Assembly: GCF_029814935.1 (NCBI RefSeq)
Contig: NZ_CP104582.1
Span: forward strand, 3,410,001 to 3,474,000
Direction of reading: 5' to 3'
DNA: 64,000 nucleotides
Origin: Pseudomonas sp. GD03919
GTDB taxonomy: Bacteria; Pseudomonadota; Gammaproteobacteria; Pseudomonadales; Pseudomonadaceae
In this document: in pieces, positions 8,522 to 17,703 of the stretch
Position numbering within the stretch: position 1 is the first letter of the stretch
Layout: each line of letters begins with the position of its first letter
Made by a program: the position numbers and the translations under genes
Notes under the pieces: model-generated
What the model saw: the letters and a program-made list of their open reading frames with translations, nothing else
Told to the model about the DNA's origin: nothing
Database searches by the model: none

Positions 8522-8842
8522 CGCACCTCCGCAAATGTCGTTTGTTTTTGTTGCGTAGTAGCTAACATGTTATCAATAAAGGCGTTTTTCTCCACCTAGT
8601 GCAGGTTAAGTCCCCAAAATAAACTCAGGAATACATTCATGAATTCCTCCTGAACCGCCACCCTCGGTAAGCGAGAAAGCCGCCCAAAACGGGCGAAGAC
8701 GAGGAAATTCAGAGGGGACATGCCACTATGGGAAAATGCGGCGTGCGGTTTTTCAGAAAGCATTCGGCGAGGCATGCGCCCGTTCGGTGCAACGTTAGCC
8801 GAACAGGCACTCAGTAGGTGCGCAAGATGCGCTGTATAGCGA
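8522..8842. other. Intergenic stretch without a gene
   Basis: About 320 bp between the AraC remnant and the comEC fragment. It holds the perfect 10-bp palindrome TAACATGTTA (8563-8572) and an AACAAAAACAAA run (about 8540-8551, minus strand) in the former leader of the AraC gene, plus an imperfect palindrome around GGAATACATTCATGAATTCC (8632-8651). I see no credible gene. Confidence 0.5.
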
Positions 8843-9100
8843 TTAGCGCGGCAATCCGACCACCCGCCCTTCCAGCCATAGCGTGCGGCCGTCGAGCTCA
8901 GGGGCGAGGCGATCGTCCAGCGCCCACTGCGCAGAATTGCAGGCCCAGGCCAGTCCCAGCAGAAACAAACCGATCAAATGGAGACGAGAAACCAGCAGCG
9001 CCAGGCCCAGCGCCGCACAGACGAGAAGCAACCATCCCGGCGGCAATGCCAGAAGAAACCGAAGCGACAATAAGCCCAAAGCCAGCATCCCTGCGCGCAT
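8843..9100 (-). pseudogene. comEC: comEC 5' fragment
   Basis: 85 residues match the N-terminus of the DNA-uptake channel ComEC/Rec2: two leucine-rich membrane segments (LALGLLSLRFLLALPPGWLL, LHLIGLFLLGLAWACNSAQW) followed by LAPELDGRTLWLEGRVVGLP, the start of the DUF4131/OB part. It then stops; intact ComEC has over 700 residues. No rest of the gene is visible in the window, so this is a breakpoint left by a deletion or rearrangement. Confidence 0.75.
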
Positions 9101-9176
9101 CGACGTGCTCCCTGCACATAGGCCGTTGCGGCCCGATGGGCAGGAAGTGTAGCTGGCCAGCGCTCGCTGCCCATTA

Positions 9177-9236
9177 CAGGAGCGGATTTGTCTGCGTTTT
9201 TCAGCTAGCCAGAATCGCGGACAAGTCTGCTCCCAC
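9177..9236. repeat. REP-type inverted repeat pair
   Basis: AGGAGCGGATTTGTCTGCG (about 9178-9196) and the inverted CGCGGACAAGTCTGCTCCC (about 9217-9235) are two facing copies of the common Pseudomonas repetitive extragenic palindrome. They lie just beyond the 3' end of the flavin reductase gene. Confidence 0.7.
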
Positions 9237-9252
9237 AGCAGTGCACATTCGC

Positions 9253-10245
<993 letters not shown>

Positions 10246-10262
10246 TCAGGCGAGCACAACTC

Positions 10263-10344
10263 AGAAGCTGTTCACGACATCGCGAGCTAGAGCTTGTTTT
10301 TAACGCAGTAGCGCCGACGCGCAGCAGATCCGAGACAGGTTCTC
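10263..10344. repeat. MITE-like dispersed repeat, short copy
   Basis: Ends AGAAGCTGTTCACGACATCG and, inverted, AGAACCTGTCTCGGATC bracket about 80 bp carrying GCGAGCTAGAG. The left part matches the start of the repeat at 35050 (GCCTGTTTACGATCTTGCGAGCTAGAG). It abuts the stop codon of C2-hpah. Confidence 0.5.
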
Positions 10345-11515
10345 AGACCATGCTCGGATCTGGTTCCAGCCCCATCAGCTCGCGACCGAGAATCTGTGCA
10401 CAGACGTCGTAGTCGGTGTAGGCATGGGCGCCGGTCATGTGGGAGTCGCGGAACAGTCGCTGCATCTCGTTGTTATCGAACCAACTGGTGCCGCCGGCCG
10501 CCTCGAACAGACGATCCACGGCCTGGATGCACATTTTCACCGCATAGGCCTGGTTGGTGCGCCAGAAGGCCAGGGTGCCGCGATCCGGATACTCATGACG
10601 CTCGGCATGCTCAGCATGCTCCTGCCAGGTTTTCTCCAGGAAGGCGCGAGCGGCCGCAACCTGATGAGTGGACTCGGCCAGACGCATCAGTGCCGGGGTC
10701 GCGGTGCCTACATTGACGCCGGTGTAGGCGCGGACACGGTTCTTGGTCTTCTCGGTATAGGCCACCAGCATGCGCTCGGCAACACCCAGGCTGATCGCGG
10801 CAAAGCCACTGGCGAAGTACGGACGGTACGGTGCATAGAAGATCTTGCTGTCAGGGTACAGACCATAACCGGCAGAACGGCCTTCCATCATGTCCTTGGC
10901 GGCTTCGATACGATGATCGGGAATGAACACATCCTTGAGGATCAGGGTCTTGGTACCACTGGCCTTCATCCCGGCAACGAACCAGTCGTCACGGATCTCG
11001 TAATCACTGCGTGGCACCACGCCGAAGCAGTAGACCGGCGGCTCGCCTTCGCCGGCCGGGCGACGGAAACCGACGATGGCCCATTCGGCGTGATCGCAAC
11101 CACTGCTCCAGCCCAACTCACCATTGAGGATGATGCCGCCTTCGACGTTCTGCGCCTTGCCGAACGGCGCGATGCTGCTGCTCGCCGTGGCATCACGATC
11201 CTTGCCCCAGACATCTTCCTGCAGTTGCTTCGAGAACATTGCCATCTGGTGGCTGTGGGTACACAGCAGGCTGAAGGCCCAGGCGGTGCCGGCACAGGCG
11301 CCAGCCAGTGCCACTACGCAATCGGCGAACTCGGGCAGGGAGATTTCCATGCCGCCATAGGCTTTGGGCTGGAAAGCGCGATGCATGCCGATGCCCTTGA
11401 GCATGGCGATATTTTCAGCGGGCACCATGCGGTCTTTTTCTGCCTGGGCAGCATTGGCGGCGATAGCGGGAAGGATTTCCTGCAGGGCATCAAGGAGAGG
11501 GTTTGGCTTTTTCAT
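10343..11515 (-). CDS. C2-hpah: 4-Hydroxyphenylacetate 3-hydroxylase oxygenase component (C2 type)
   Basis: 390 residues of acyl-CoA-dehydrogenase fold (group D flavin monooxygenase): N-terminal helices (ENIAMLKGIGMHRAFQPKAYGG), a beta domain with ELGWSSGCDHAEWAIVG, the active-site Ser region, and a C-terminal bundle ending MTGAHAYTDYDVCAQILGRELMG, which holds a His in the place of the catalytic C-terminal His of Acinetobacter C2. It hydroxylates HPA to 3,4-dihydroxyphenylacetate (homoprotocatechuate), the substrate of HpaD. Unlike E. coli HpaB it uses reduced FMN. The ATG at 11515 lies behind a CA motif; the open frame upstream (to 11794) has no family similarity. C1 lies about 155 bp downstream. 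Confidence 0.88.
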   Translation of the reverse strand: MKKPNPLLDALQEILPAIAANAAQAEKDRMVPAENIAMLKGIGMHRAFQPKAYGGMEISLPEFADCVVALAGACAGTAWAFSLLCTHSHQMAMFSKQLQEDVWGKDRDATASSSIAPFGKAQNVEGGIILNGELGWSSGCDHAEWAIVGFRRPAGEGEPPVYCFGVVPRSDYEIRDDWFVAGMKASGTKTLILKDVFIPDHRIEAAKDMMEGRSAGYGLYPDSKIFYAPYRPYFASGFAAISLGVAERMLVAYTEKTKNRVRAYTGVNVGTATPALMRLAESTHQVAAARAFLEKTWQEHAEHAERHEYPDRGTLAFWRTNQAYAVKMCIQAVDRLFEAAGGTSWFDNNEMQRLFRDSHMTGAHAYTDYDVCAQILGRELMGLEPDPSMV

Positions 11516-11524
11516 TGTTCGAGA

Positions 11525-11536
11525 CCTTATTGTTGG
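11525..11536 (-). promoter_or_regulatory. Candidate Hfq/Crc (CA) motif before C2-hpah
   Basis: The minus strand reads CCAACAATAAGG 10-21 bases before the ATG at 11515, containing AACAATAA (AANAANAA). This suggests catabolite repression of the ring hydroxylase. Confidence 0.5.
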
Positions 11537-11738
11537 AATACTCACATCCGGCCAGGCGCCGAAATAGCTCCCCACGAGCCGCATGAAGCCGTCGCAGGTG
11601 GCTGTTGGGAGAGGATTATGAGCACCTGACTCGACGGCAAAAATGGACGTTCCAAACTCTCGATTGTACTTTCCATGGCCCGGCGAGTAGTCCTCTGAAT
11701 AGACGGGAACTTGCCATTTACCCGTTCGCCCACACTTT

Positions 11739-11752
11739 GTTAACATCGTAAC
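11739..11752. promoter_or_regulatory. Candidate operator GTTA-N6-TAAC
   Basis: GTTAACATCGTAAC lies between the divergent C2-hpah and MFS genes, 51 bp before the MFS start and 224 bp before C2-hpah. It shares its architecture with three sites in the HPA transport and catabolic control regions, which suggests a common repressor, plausibly HpaR. Confidence 0.35.
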
Positions 11753-11802
11753 GAACCTGCCATAATGGCGCCTCTTCCAAGGTATCGAGGCCATTTCCCA
11801 TC

Positions 11803-13017
11803 ATGCGTAACTGGCCCAACTCCCTGCGCGCTCTGCGGCACCGCAACTTTCGCCTGTACTTCACCGGGCATGCCATCTCCACCATCGGCACCTGGGTGCA
11901 GCAAGTGGCGCTGTCATGGCTGGTATACCGTTTGACCGACTCGGTTGCCCTGCTTGGCCTGACCACCTTTGCCGCGCTCTTGCCGCAATTGCTGGTTGGC
12001 CCGTTGGCTGGTGCCTGGATCGACCGCCATGACAAACGCCGCCTGCTGATCATCATCGAAGGGGCGCTGGCCCTGCAGGCACTGGCGCTGGCTGTGCTGA
12101 CCGCCTACGACCTGATGGAACCACCATTGATCGTGGCCATGGCTGCGCTATTGGGTGTACTCAATGCGGTCGATACCCCACTGCGCCAGTCACTTCTGAG
12201 CCAGTTCGTCGATGACCGAGCGGATCTGCCCAATGCCCTGGCTCTGAATGCGACGTTGTTCACCCTGTCGCGCTTTATCGGTCCGCCGCTGGCCGGGCTG
12301 CTGCTGAGCTTCATCAGCGAGGCCACCTGCTTCGCCCTCAATGCGGCCTCCTACCTGGCACTGATGGCCGGGCTGGCGTGGATCCGCCTGGCACCTTCGC
12401 CACGTGCCAGCGGTTCGTTTCGCAACGTACTGGGCGAAGGCCTGCGCTATGCGCTGGATAGCCCAAAGGTGCAGCGCCTGATGATCAACGTGCTGGTGGT
12501 CAACCTCACCGCCTCCAGTTATGTGGTGCTGCTGCCGGTATTCGCTCGCGACATCTTCGCTGGCGATGCCACAACCCTTGGCTGGCTATGGGGCGCGGCC
12601 GGACTCGGCTCGCTGGCCTCCAGCGTACTGCTGGCCGGCAACCGCGCGCCACTGGCACTGCCCCGGCTGATCCTTGCCTCGGTCGTCATCAGTGGCGTGG
12701 CCATGTTGCTGTTCGCCCTCAGCACAAAGCTATGGCTATCCCTGACGGCGATGACCCTGCTCGGTTTCAGCATCACCATCAGCAATGTGGGCACCAATAT
12801 CATTCTGCAGAGCGAAGCACCGGAAGCCCTGCGCGGCCGCATCGTGGCGCTGTACACCTCGATACGCTTCGGTTTCGATGCGATTGGCGGCCTGCTGGCA
12901 GGCTTCCTCGCCGCCTATTTCGGCGCGCCGGGCGTGCTGGCTGCGGCCGGTATTCTGCTGTTGATCTACTGGTCGCACAGCGCCTTCGAGCAGCGACGAG
13001 CGAGCCATCATGCCTGA
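11803..13017 (+). CDS. Major facilitator superfamily transporter (MFS_3/EntS-like)
   Basis: 404 residues with about 12 hydrophobic segments. The opening LRHRNFRLYFTGHAISTIGTWVQQVALSWLVYRLT is typical of MFS_3 exporters of the EntS type, and GPLAGAWIDRHDKRRLLI is the loop 2-3 motif. It sits in the inner membrane and probably exports a small molecule. It is divergent from C2-hpah across about 290 bp, so it could be part of the HPA regulon, for example exporting an aromatic acid or a toxic catechol, but the sequence does not tell the substrate. It ends about 120 bp before an AraC regulator on the same strand. Confidence 0.85.
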   Translation: MRNWPNSLRALRHRNFRLYFTGHAISTIGTWVQQVALSWLVYRLTDSVALLGLTTFAALLPQLLVGPLAGAWIDRHDKRRLLIIIEGALALQALALAVLTAYDLMEPPLIVAMAALLGVLNAVDTPLRQSLLSQFVDDRADLPNALALNATLFTLSRFIGPPLAGLLLSFISEATCFALNAASYLALMAGLAWIRLAPSPRASGSFRNVLGEGLRYALDSPKVQRLMINVLVVNLTASSYVVLLPVFARDIFAGDATTLGWLWGAAGLGSLASSVLLAGNRAPLALPRLILASVVISGVAMLLFALSTKLWLSLTAMTLLGFSITISNVGTNIILQSEAPEALRGRIVALYTSIRFGFDAIGGLLAGFLAAYFGAPGVLAAAGILLLIYWSHSAFEQRRASHHA

Positions 13018-13141
13018 GCCGATGAGCCAGCCCCTGCGCTCTCGGGATCGCCAAGATGGGCGTGGCTTGCAGGCTTGGCAGCGCTCACGACAGCTGTGCT
13101 AGCCTAGCGAAAATATCGTCCGTTCCCGGAACCACACCTTC

Positions 13142-14149
13142 GTGCCAGCCTTCGCCAATTCTCCGACTCCGCTACCGGAACTGCATATCCTCAGCCGCTG
13201 CGCCGAGCGTCTGCAGCGCGAAGCTGCTCGGATGAGCATCAGCGACCCGGATCTGGCATCCAGCGCCCTGCACAAGGTCTATAGCCCGCACCGCCTGTCG
13301 CTGCACGGCACGCAAGACAACTTCAACATGCACCTGGCTCGCCATGCCCTGGGGTCGATGGAACTGGCAAGCCTGGCGTTTGGCGCCGAGGTGGAACTGG
13401 AACAGGCGTGGACGACCGACTTCGTGCTGGTCAGCACCCAGCTCTGCGGGCACTCACGGATCAATACCGCCGGCACGAACATCGAGGGCTCTGCCGGGCT
13501 GATCGTCGTCGATTCGCCCGAGTGTCCGGTGACCAAGCGTTTCAGCCACGACAGTTGGCGCCTCAACCTGCGCATAGAACGCAAAGCCATCGAGGCACTG
13601 TTCGTCCAGCTATATGACCAGGTGCCGCGATCACCTCTCACGTTCCTCCCCTCTCTGCAGCCAGGCCAGCCACAACATGAGCGTTGGCTAGCGCTGTTGC
13701 AAATGGTGGCGAGTCAGGCGGGAAGCGGGCTTTCGCCGCAGATGCTCAAGCCTCTGGAGGAGATGGTCATGCTCATGCTGCTCACCGAGCTGCTTCCAGG
13801 AAACACGCCCAGCGTGCCCACGCTCGCGCCGAAACATGTAAGGCGGGCGGAGGAATACATGCGCGCTCATCTGGGGGAACCGCAAACCCTGGCCTGCATC
13901 GCACAAGCCTCCGGAACCAGCATCCGCAACCTCAACGCAGGCTTTCGCCAATACAGACAAACCACCCCCATGCGCTGGCTGCACGAACAACGATTGCTGG
14001 CGATTCATCACCATCTACGTCGCGCTGCCGAACATGAGACGGTGGCCAGCATCGCCCTGCACTGGGGCATCAACCACCTCGGGCGCCTGGCCAGTGACTA
14101 CCAGCAGCGCTTCGGCGTAAGCCCCTCCGTGACCCTGCGCGGTCACTGA
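13142..14149 (+). CDS. AraC/XylS-family transcriptional regulator
   Basis: 335 residues: an AraC-binding-like N-terminal domain (about 50-190, with EQAWTTDFVLVSTQLCGHSR and SAGLIVVDSPECPVTKRF) of the kind seen in XylS/FeaR-like regulators of aromatic catabolism, then two helix-turn-helix motifs (about 235-335; RRAEEYMRAHLGEPQTLACIAQASGTSIRNLNAGFRQYRQTTPMRWL and ETVASIALHWGINHLGRLASDYQQRFGVSP). The GTG at 13142 lacks a strong ribosome-binding site; an ATG at 13232 is an alternative that would remove 30 residues. It precedes the dctP-aldolase pair by 190 bp on the same strand and probably activates it. Confidence 0.85.
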   Translation: MPAFANSPTPLPELHILSRCAERLQREAARMSISDPDLASSALHKVYSPHRLSLHGTQDNFNMHLARHALGSMELASLAFGAEVELEQAWTTDFVLVSTQLCGHSRINTAGTNIEGSAGLIVVDSPECPVTKRFSHDSWRLNLRIERKAIEALFVQLYDQVPRSPLTFLPSLQPGQPQHERWLALLQMVASQAGSGLSPQMLKPLEEMVMLMLLTELLPGNTPSVPTLAPKHVRRAEEYMRAHLGEPQTLACIAQASGTSIRNLNAGFRQYRQTTPMRWLHEQRLLAIHHHLRRAAEHETVASIALHWGINHLGRLASDYQQRFGVSPSVTLRGH

Positions 14150-14312
14150 GCCCTATCCGACGTGGCCAAGGTGAAACAGCCTTAACGCCGGCCCGACGAA
14201 ATTCCTGCCAGATCCGGAGTGCTCTCTGCCAGAAGCGGATAGGCGACCTCCTGCCCCCCCTCCTACGATGACTCCCGCTCGTTACCCATGCCCTGCCGCC
14301 TCTGGGCGAGAT

Positions 14313-14325
14313 AACAACAATAAAA
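14313..14325 (+). promoter_or_regulatory. Candidate Hfq/Crc (CA) motif before the second dctP
   Basis: AACAACAATAAAA lies 15-27 bases before the ATG at 14340 and contains two overlapping AANAANAA matches. This is the best CA motif of the window. Confidence 0.55.
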
Positions 14326-14339
14326 CATCGAGGTTCCCC

Positions 14340-15371
14340 ATGAAGCCTATGCTCACAAGTCTTTCCGTCGCGCTGCTCGCTTGCTACGCCGGTAGCAGTC
14401 TTGCCGACACCGTCACACTCAAAATCAGCCATTTCCTGCCCTCCAACTCCAACGTCCAGCAGAATGTCATCCAGCCCTGGTGCGATGACTTGAAGCAGGC
14501 ATCTTCCGGGCGACTGGTCTGCCAGATCTATCCGTCCATGCAACTGGGCGGCACCCCGGCCAAACTCGCAGACCAGGCACGCCAGGGCGTTGCCGATGTC
14601 GTCTGGATGGCTCCAGGCTATACCCCCGGACGTTTCCCCAAGACCGAAGCCCTGGAGCTACCAGGAGTACTACCGCAAGGCGGTCTGGCTGCAGGCCGGG
14701 TTATCTGGAGTTTCTATCAGCAACACCTCAGCGACGAATACGCCCCCTTCAAGGTGCTGGCCATGCATTCCGATGGCGGGATGAACCTGCACACAACCAA
14801 GCATCAACTGCGTACCTCGGCCGACCTGCAGGGTCTGCGTCTGCGCGTTCCCAACCGCACCATCTCGCGCACCCTGGAAACGCTCGGCGCCGTACCTGTA
14901 GCCATGCCTCCGGCCATGGTCACCGAGGCGCTGTCCAAAGGTGTCGTAGATGGCGCTTCGGCAGTTTGGGAAGTGCTCGCGCCGACCAAGATGGACGAAA
15001 TCACTCACCACCACCTCGACAGCCCGGCCGATCAACCAGTACTGGGCGCTACCGTACTGGGCCTGCTGATGAACAAGCGCAAGTACGACAGCCTGCCGGC
15101 CGACCTGCGCGAAATCGTCGATCAGCACAGCGGCCTTGCGCTGGTGGAACGCTTCGGCAAGGCCTGGGATGAAGCTGGCGAAGCCAGCCGGCAGAAAGTC
15201 ATCGCAGCCGGCCACGAGGTCAATCGCATGAGCGAAGACGATTACCGCCAGGTGCTGGAGCGCCTGCGTCCGGTCGAGCAGCAGTGGGTCGCCGATATCG
15301 CCAAGAAGGATGTCGACGGACAGGCACTGATCGACGCCGCACGTGCCCTGACCTCACAAAGCCCACGTTGA
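14340..15371 (+). CDS. dctP: TRAP transporter substrate-binding protein, DctP family (orphan)
   Basis: 343 residues. Signal peptide MKPMLTSLSVALLACYAGSSLA, then the same landmarks as the other two DctP proteins here: ISHFLPSNSN, IYPSMQLGGTPAKLADQ, LQGLRLRVPNRT and EALSKGVVDGAS. It binds a carboxylate in the periplasm. No membrane subunits adjoin it. The class II aldolase gene follows after 27 bp and the AraC regulator precedes it, so the three look like one unit. The start ATG is chosen for the signal peptide and the AGGTTC site; upstream in-frame codons up to 14268 encode no recognisable sequence. It resembles the proteins at 2550 and 22970, so the three may be paralogues of differing specificity sharing one DctQM. 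Confidence 0.88.
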   Translation: MKPMLTSLSVALLACYAGSSLADTVTLKISHFLPSNSNVQQNVIQPWCDDLKQASSGRLVCQIYPSMQLGGTPAKLADQARQGVADVVWMAPGYTPGRFPKTEALELPGVLPQGGLAAGRVIWSFYQQHLSDEYAPFKVLAMHSDGGMNLHTTKHQLRTSADLQGLRLRVPNRTISRTLETLGAVPVAMPPAMVTEALSKGVVDGASAVWEVLAPTKMDEITHHHLDSPADQPVLGATVLGLLMNKRKYDSLPADLREIVDQHSGLALVERFGKAWDEAGEASRQKVIAAGHEVNRMSEDDYRQVLERLRPVEQQWVADIAKKDVDGQALIDAARALTSQSPR

Positions 15372-15398
15372 ACCACCGATGATTGCAGCCTGGAGACA

Positions 15399-16166
15399 AT
15401 GATGCAGAACAACTATTACGAACGACCCAGCCGCTTCAGCGAAGCGGAATGGCAGGCCCGGGTAAAACTGGCCGCCGCCTACCGGATCTTCGATTACCTG
15501 GGCTGGTCCGAGTCCATCTACAACCATATTTCCTTGCGTGTCCCGGGCCCTGACAAGCACTTTCTCACCAACCCGTTCGGCCTGCATTATTCGGAAGTCT
15601 GCGCCTCGAACCTGGTGAAAGTGGATGTCGACGGCCAGGTGATCGGGCATTCGGACTGGCCGATCAACCCGGCCGGTTTCACCTTCCACGGCGTGATCCA
15701 TGATCGCCTGGACGATGCCCATTGCGTGATGCATGTGCATACCACGCCGACCATGGGCGTGTGCTGCCTCGAAGAAGGTCTGGAGTTCAGCAATTTCTAC
15801 TCGGCCCAGCTGTTCGGCAAGATCGCCTATCACGACTTCGAAGGCATCACCGTGCACGCCGATGAAGGTGGACGCATCCTCGACAGTGCAGGCGACAAGC
15901 CGGTGCTGCTGTTGCGCAACCACGGCCCAGTAGTCATCGGCGCAACGCTGGCTCAGGCCTTCTCGCTGATGTGGCTGCTGCAACGCGCCTGCGAAGTGCA
16001 ACTGGCGACTCGCTCGATGGGCAAGCCACACCTGATCGACGAAGACGTGCTGCGCAAATGCGTGGCCGACTCGCTGAACTTCGACCCGAAGTATGGCGCA
16101 GGCGAAGATGCCTTCTGTGCGATGACTCGCCTGGTAGACCGCATCGACACCAGCTACCGACACTGA
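15399..16166 (+). CDS. Class II aldolase/adducin family protein
   Basis: 255 residues. Class II aldolase head domain: LAAAYRIFDYLGWSESIYNHISLRVPG at about 22-48, the zinc site MHVHTTPTMG and the third His in LLLRNHGPVVIG. Members cleave or epimerise sugar-phosphate-like aldols with zinc, or decarboxylate hydroxy-acids; this adducin-like branch is poorly defined. A ribosome-binding site (TGGAGA) precedes the first of two adjacent ATGs. It is co-directional with the dctP 27 bp upstream, so it may process the acid brought in. Substrate unknown. Confidence 0.85.
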   Translation: MMQNNYYERPSRFSEAEWQARVKLAAAYRIFDYLGWSESIYNHISLRVPGPDKHFLTNPFGLHYSEVCASNLVKVDVDGQVIGHSDWPINPAGFTFHGVIHDRLDDAHCVMHVHTTPTMGVCCLEEGLEFSNFYSAQLFGKIAYHDFEGITVHADEGGRILDSAGDKPVLLLRNHGPVVIGATLAQAFSLMWLLQRACEVQLATRSMGKPHLIDEDVLRKCVADSLNFDPKYGAGEDAFCAMTRLVDRIDTSYRH

Positions 16167-16223
16167 GCCACAACGCAGACGGGTAGTGTTCGTACTTCGC
16201 GAACACCACCCAATCCATCCCGT

Positions 16224-16252
16224 GGCCCTCGCGTATTCCCAGCGCGAGGGCC
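16224..16252. terminator. Hairpin between converging aldolase and PotF-like genes
   Basis: GGCCCTCGCG / CGCGAGGGCC is a 10-bp perfect stem with a 9-base loop, between genes transcribed toward each other. A weak T-rich stretch follows on the plus strand. It is a probable bidirectional terminator. A smaller hairpin, GTGTTCG...CGAACAC, lies at 16187-16207. Confidence 0.5.
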
Positions 16253-16365
16253 ATCTACTTTGTCCTTCCCTTCTCTTGCTACAACCTGCCTGGCAGCCTC
16301 CTCTCTGCCGAACCTGTTCAGAGGTCTGCGCCCAGCGCAGTGCGAACGCTAGGTCTTGCCAATTG

Positions 16366-17412
16366 CTATGGCACGAGCTGCGTCCAGGCATCGTCCACGG
16401 CTTTCTTCTGCCTGGCGCTCAACGCTTCCAGGTAATAGAAGCTGCGTCTCTGGTCACCGGTAACCACCAGCTCCAGTCGCTCGCTGGCCAGTTGGGCCAT
16501 GGCTGGCGAGTCGAGGCGCGCTACCGGATAAAAAAGAGTGTCACGGGCATTGCGGGTGTTGGTTTCGGCGCTGATCAGATAGTCGATGAAGCGATGCGCC
16601 GCCGCCACGTTCTGCGCATTGCTCGGGATCGCTACGGTATCGATGAACATCAACGCGCCCTCGCGTGGCATCACGAAACGCAACGACGCGCCGGCATCGG
16701 CCGCCTTCAGTGCATGACCGCTCCAGGCCATGGCCATGCACAGCGTGCCATTGGCCAGTTTTTCGATATAGCTGCTGTTGCCAAAGCTGGCGGCCTTGCC
16801 GCGCAGCGCCACCAGCTCGGCACCAGCCTGCTGGATCTGACGCGTACTGCTGAGCCCAAGGGCACGCCCCTTGTAGTTGAGCAGCAGCGACAGGGTTTCC
16901 TCGCGGGCATCGAGCAGGCCGATACCGCACTGCGCCAGGCGTTCGCTATTGTCGGCATCGAACAGCAAACCCCAGCTGTCCTCGGGCATCTCGCCTAGCG
17001 TGTCGACGACTCTGGAGACATTCAGCGCCAGCCCGACGGTGCCCCACAGATAGGGCACGGCATAACGGTTCTTGCCTTCGAAGCCACCGAGCGTGGCCAG
17101 CAGGTCGGGGTCGACCTGCCCGAGATTGGCCAACTTCTGCAGATCCAGAGGCTGCAGGCGCTTGGCGTCGATCAGCATCGGCAGATGAAAATGCGCGGGA
17201 AACACCAGGTCGTAACGACCGACATCGCTCAGCACACCTTCGCCGCTGGAATAGCTCGAATACTCGACCCGGACTCCACTCTGCTTCTCGAAGGCTTCGA
17301 TGATGCCGGGCGCCAGCCGGCCCTCCCAGCCACGCACCTTGAGTACCTCCTGTGCTTGCACCAGACCAGTTCCCAGGCCGAGGCTCAGGGTCAACAGCAT
17401 CCTCTTCAACAT
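16366..17412 (-). CDS. Polyamine-type ABC transporter substrate-binding protein (PotD/PotF-like)
   Basis: 348 residues with signal peptide MLKRMLLTLSLGLGTGLVQA. Family landmarks are VRGWEGRLAPGIIEAFEKQSGVRVEYSSYSSGEG, YDLVFPAHFHLPMLI, RYAVPYLWGTVGLALNVSRV and the C-terminal FIDTVAIPSNAQNVAAAHRFIDYLI. It binds a cationic amine or small acid in the periplasm. No ABC permease or ATPase is nearby, so it either works with a distant transporter or serves chemotaxis: the next gene on the strand encodes a chemoreceptor about 290 bp downstream. A CA motif precedes the ATG at 17412. Confidence 0.82.
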   Translation of the reverse strand: MLKRMLLTLSLGLGTGLVQAQEVLKVRGWEGRLAPGIIEAFEKQSGVRVEYSSYSSGEGVLSDVGRYDLVFPAHFHLPMLIDAKRLQPLDLQKLANLGQVDPDLLATLGGFEGKNRYAVPYLWGTVGLALNVSRVVDTLGEMPEDSWGLLFDADNSERLAQCGIGLLDAREETLSLLLNYKGRALGLSSTRQIQQAGAELVALRGKAASFGNSSYIEKLANGTLCMAMAWSGHALKAADAGASLRFVMPREGALMFIDTVAIPSNAQNVAAAHRFIDYLISAETNTRNARDTLFYPVARLDSPAMAQLASERLELVVTGDQRRSFYYLEALSARQKKAVDDAWTQLVP

Positions 17413-17423
17413 CGCGTAACTCC

Positions 17424-17435
17424 CTTTATTGTTAT
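17424..17435 (-). promoter_or_regulatory. Candidate Hfq/Crc (CA) motif before the PotF-like gene
   Basis: The minus strand reads ATAACAATAAAG 12-23 bases before the ATG at 17412, with AACAATAA matching AANAANAA. Confidence 0.45.
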
Positions 17436-17527
17436 GGATAGATACGTACCGGCCTCAGAACCTATTCATTATCTTCAGGCTCACTTTTACCGATTACATC
17501 TGCACATTCTTGTCGTTGCCGATGAGG

Positions 17528-17545
17528 TGGTGGGCTGAAGCCCAC
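17528..17545. repeat. REP-like palindrome
   Basis: GGTGGGCTGAAGCCCACC is a near-perfect palindrome of the GTAGGGTGGGCTTCAGCCCACC type common between Pseudomonas genes. It lies in the 290-bp gap between the PotF-like gene and the chemoreceptor; nothing else of note is seen there. Confidence 0.55.
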
Positions 17546-17703
17546 CCTACCGCTGCCCGCTTCCACAGAGTGGGCCGGGCAGCGATCCGATTCAGGCCAC
17601 CAATTCCTTACACTGTGCAGAACGACCCTGAACTGACTCTCAGGCAGCGCATGGCGCTGCCAATCACAAGCTCGCACAGCTATCCCATCGCGGTGCTTCG
17701 ACC

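Noticed and set aside
8563..8572. TAACATGTTA upstream of the AraC relic as a fifth member of the GTTA-N6-TAAC set
   Set aside because: Half-sites are in the opposite order and only 2 bp apart, so it does not have the same architecture.
10424..11629. A 401-codon plus-strand frame opposite C2-hpah
   Set aside because: Shadow of the oxygenase gene; composition only.
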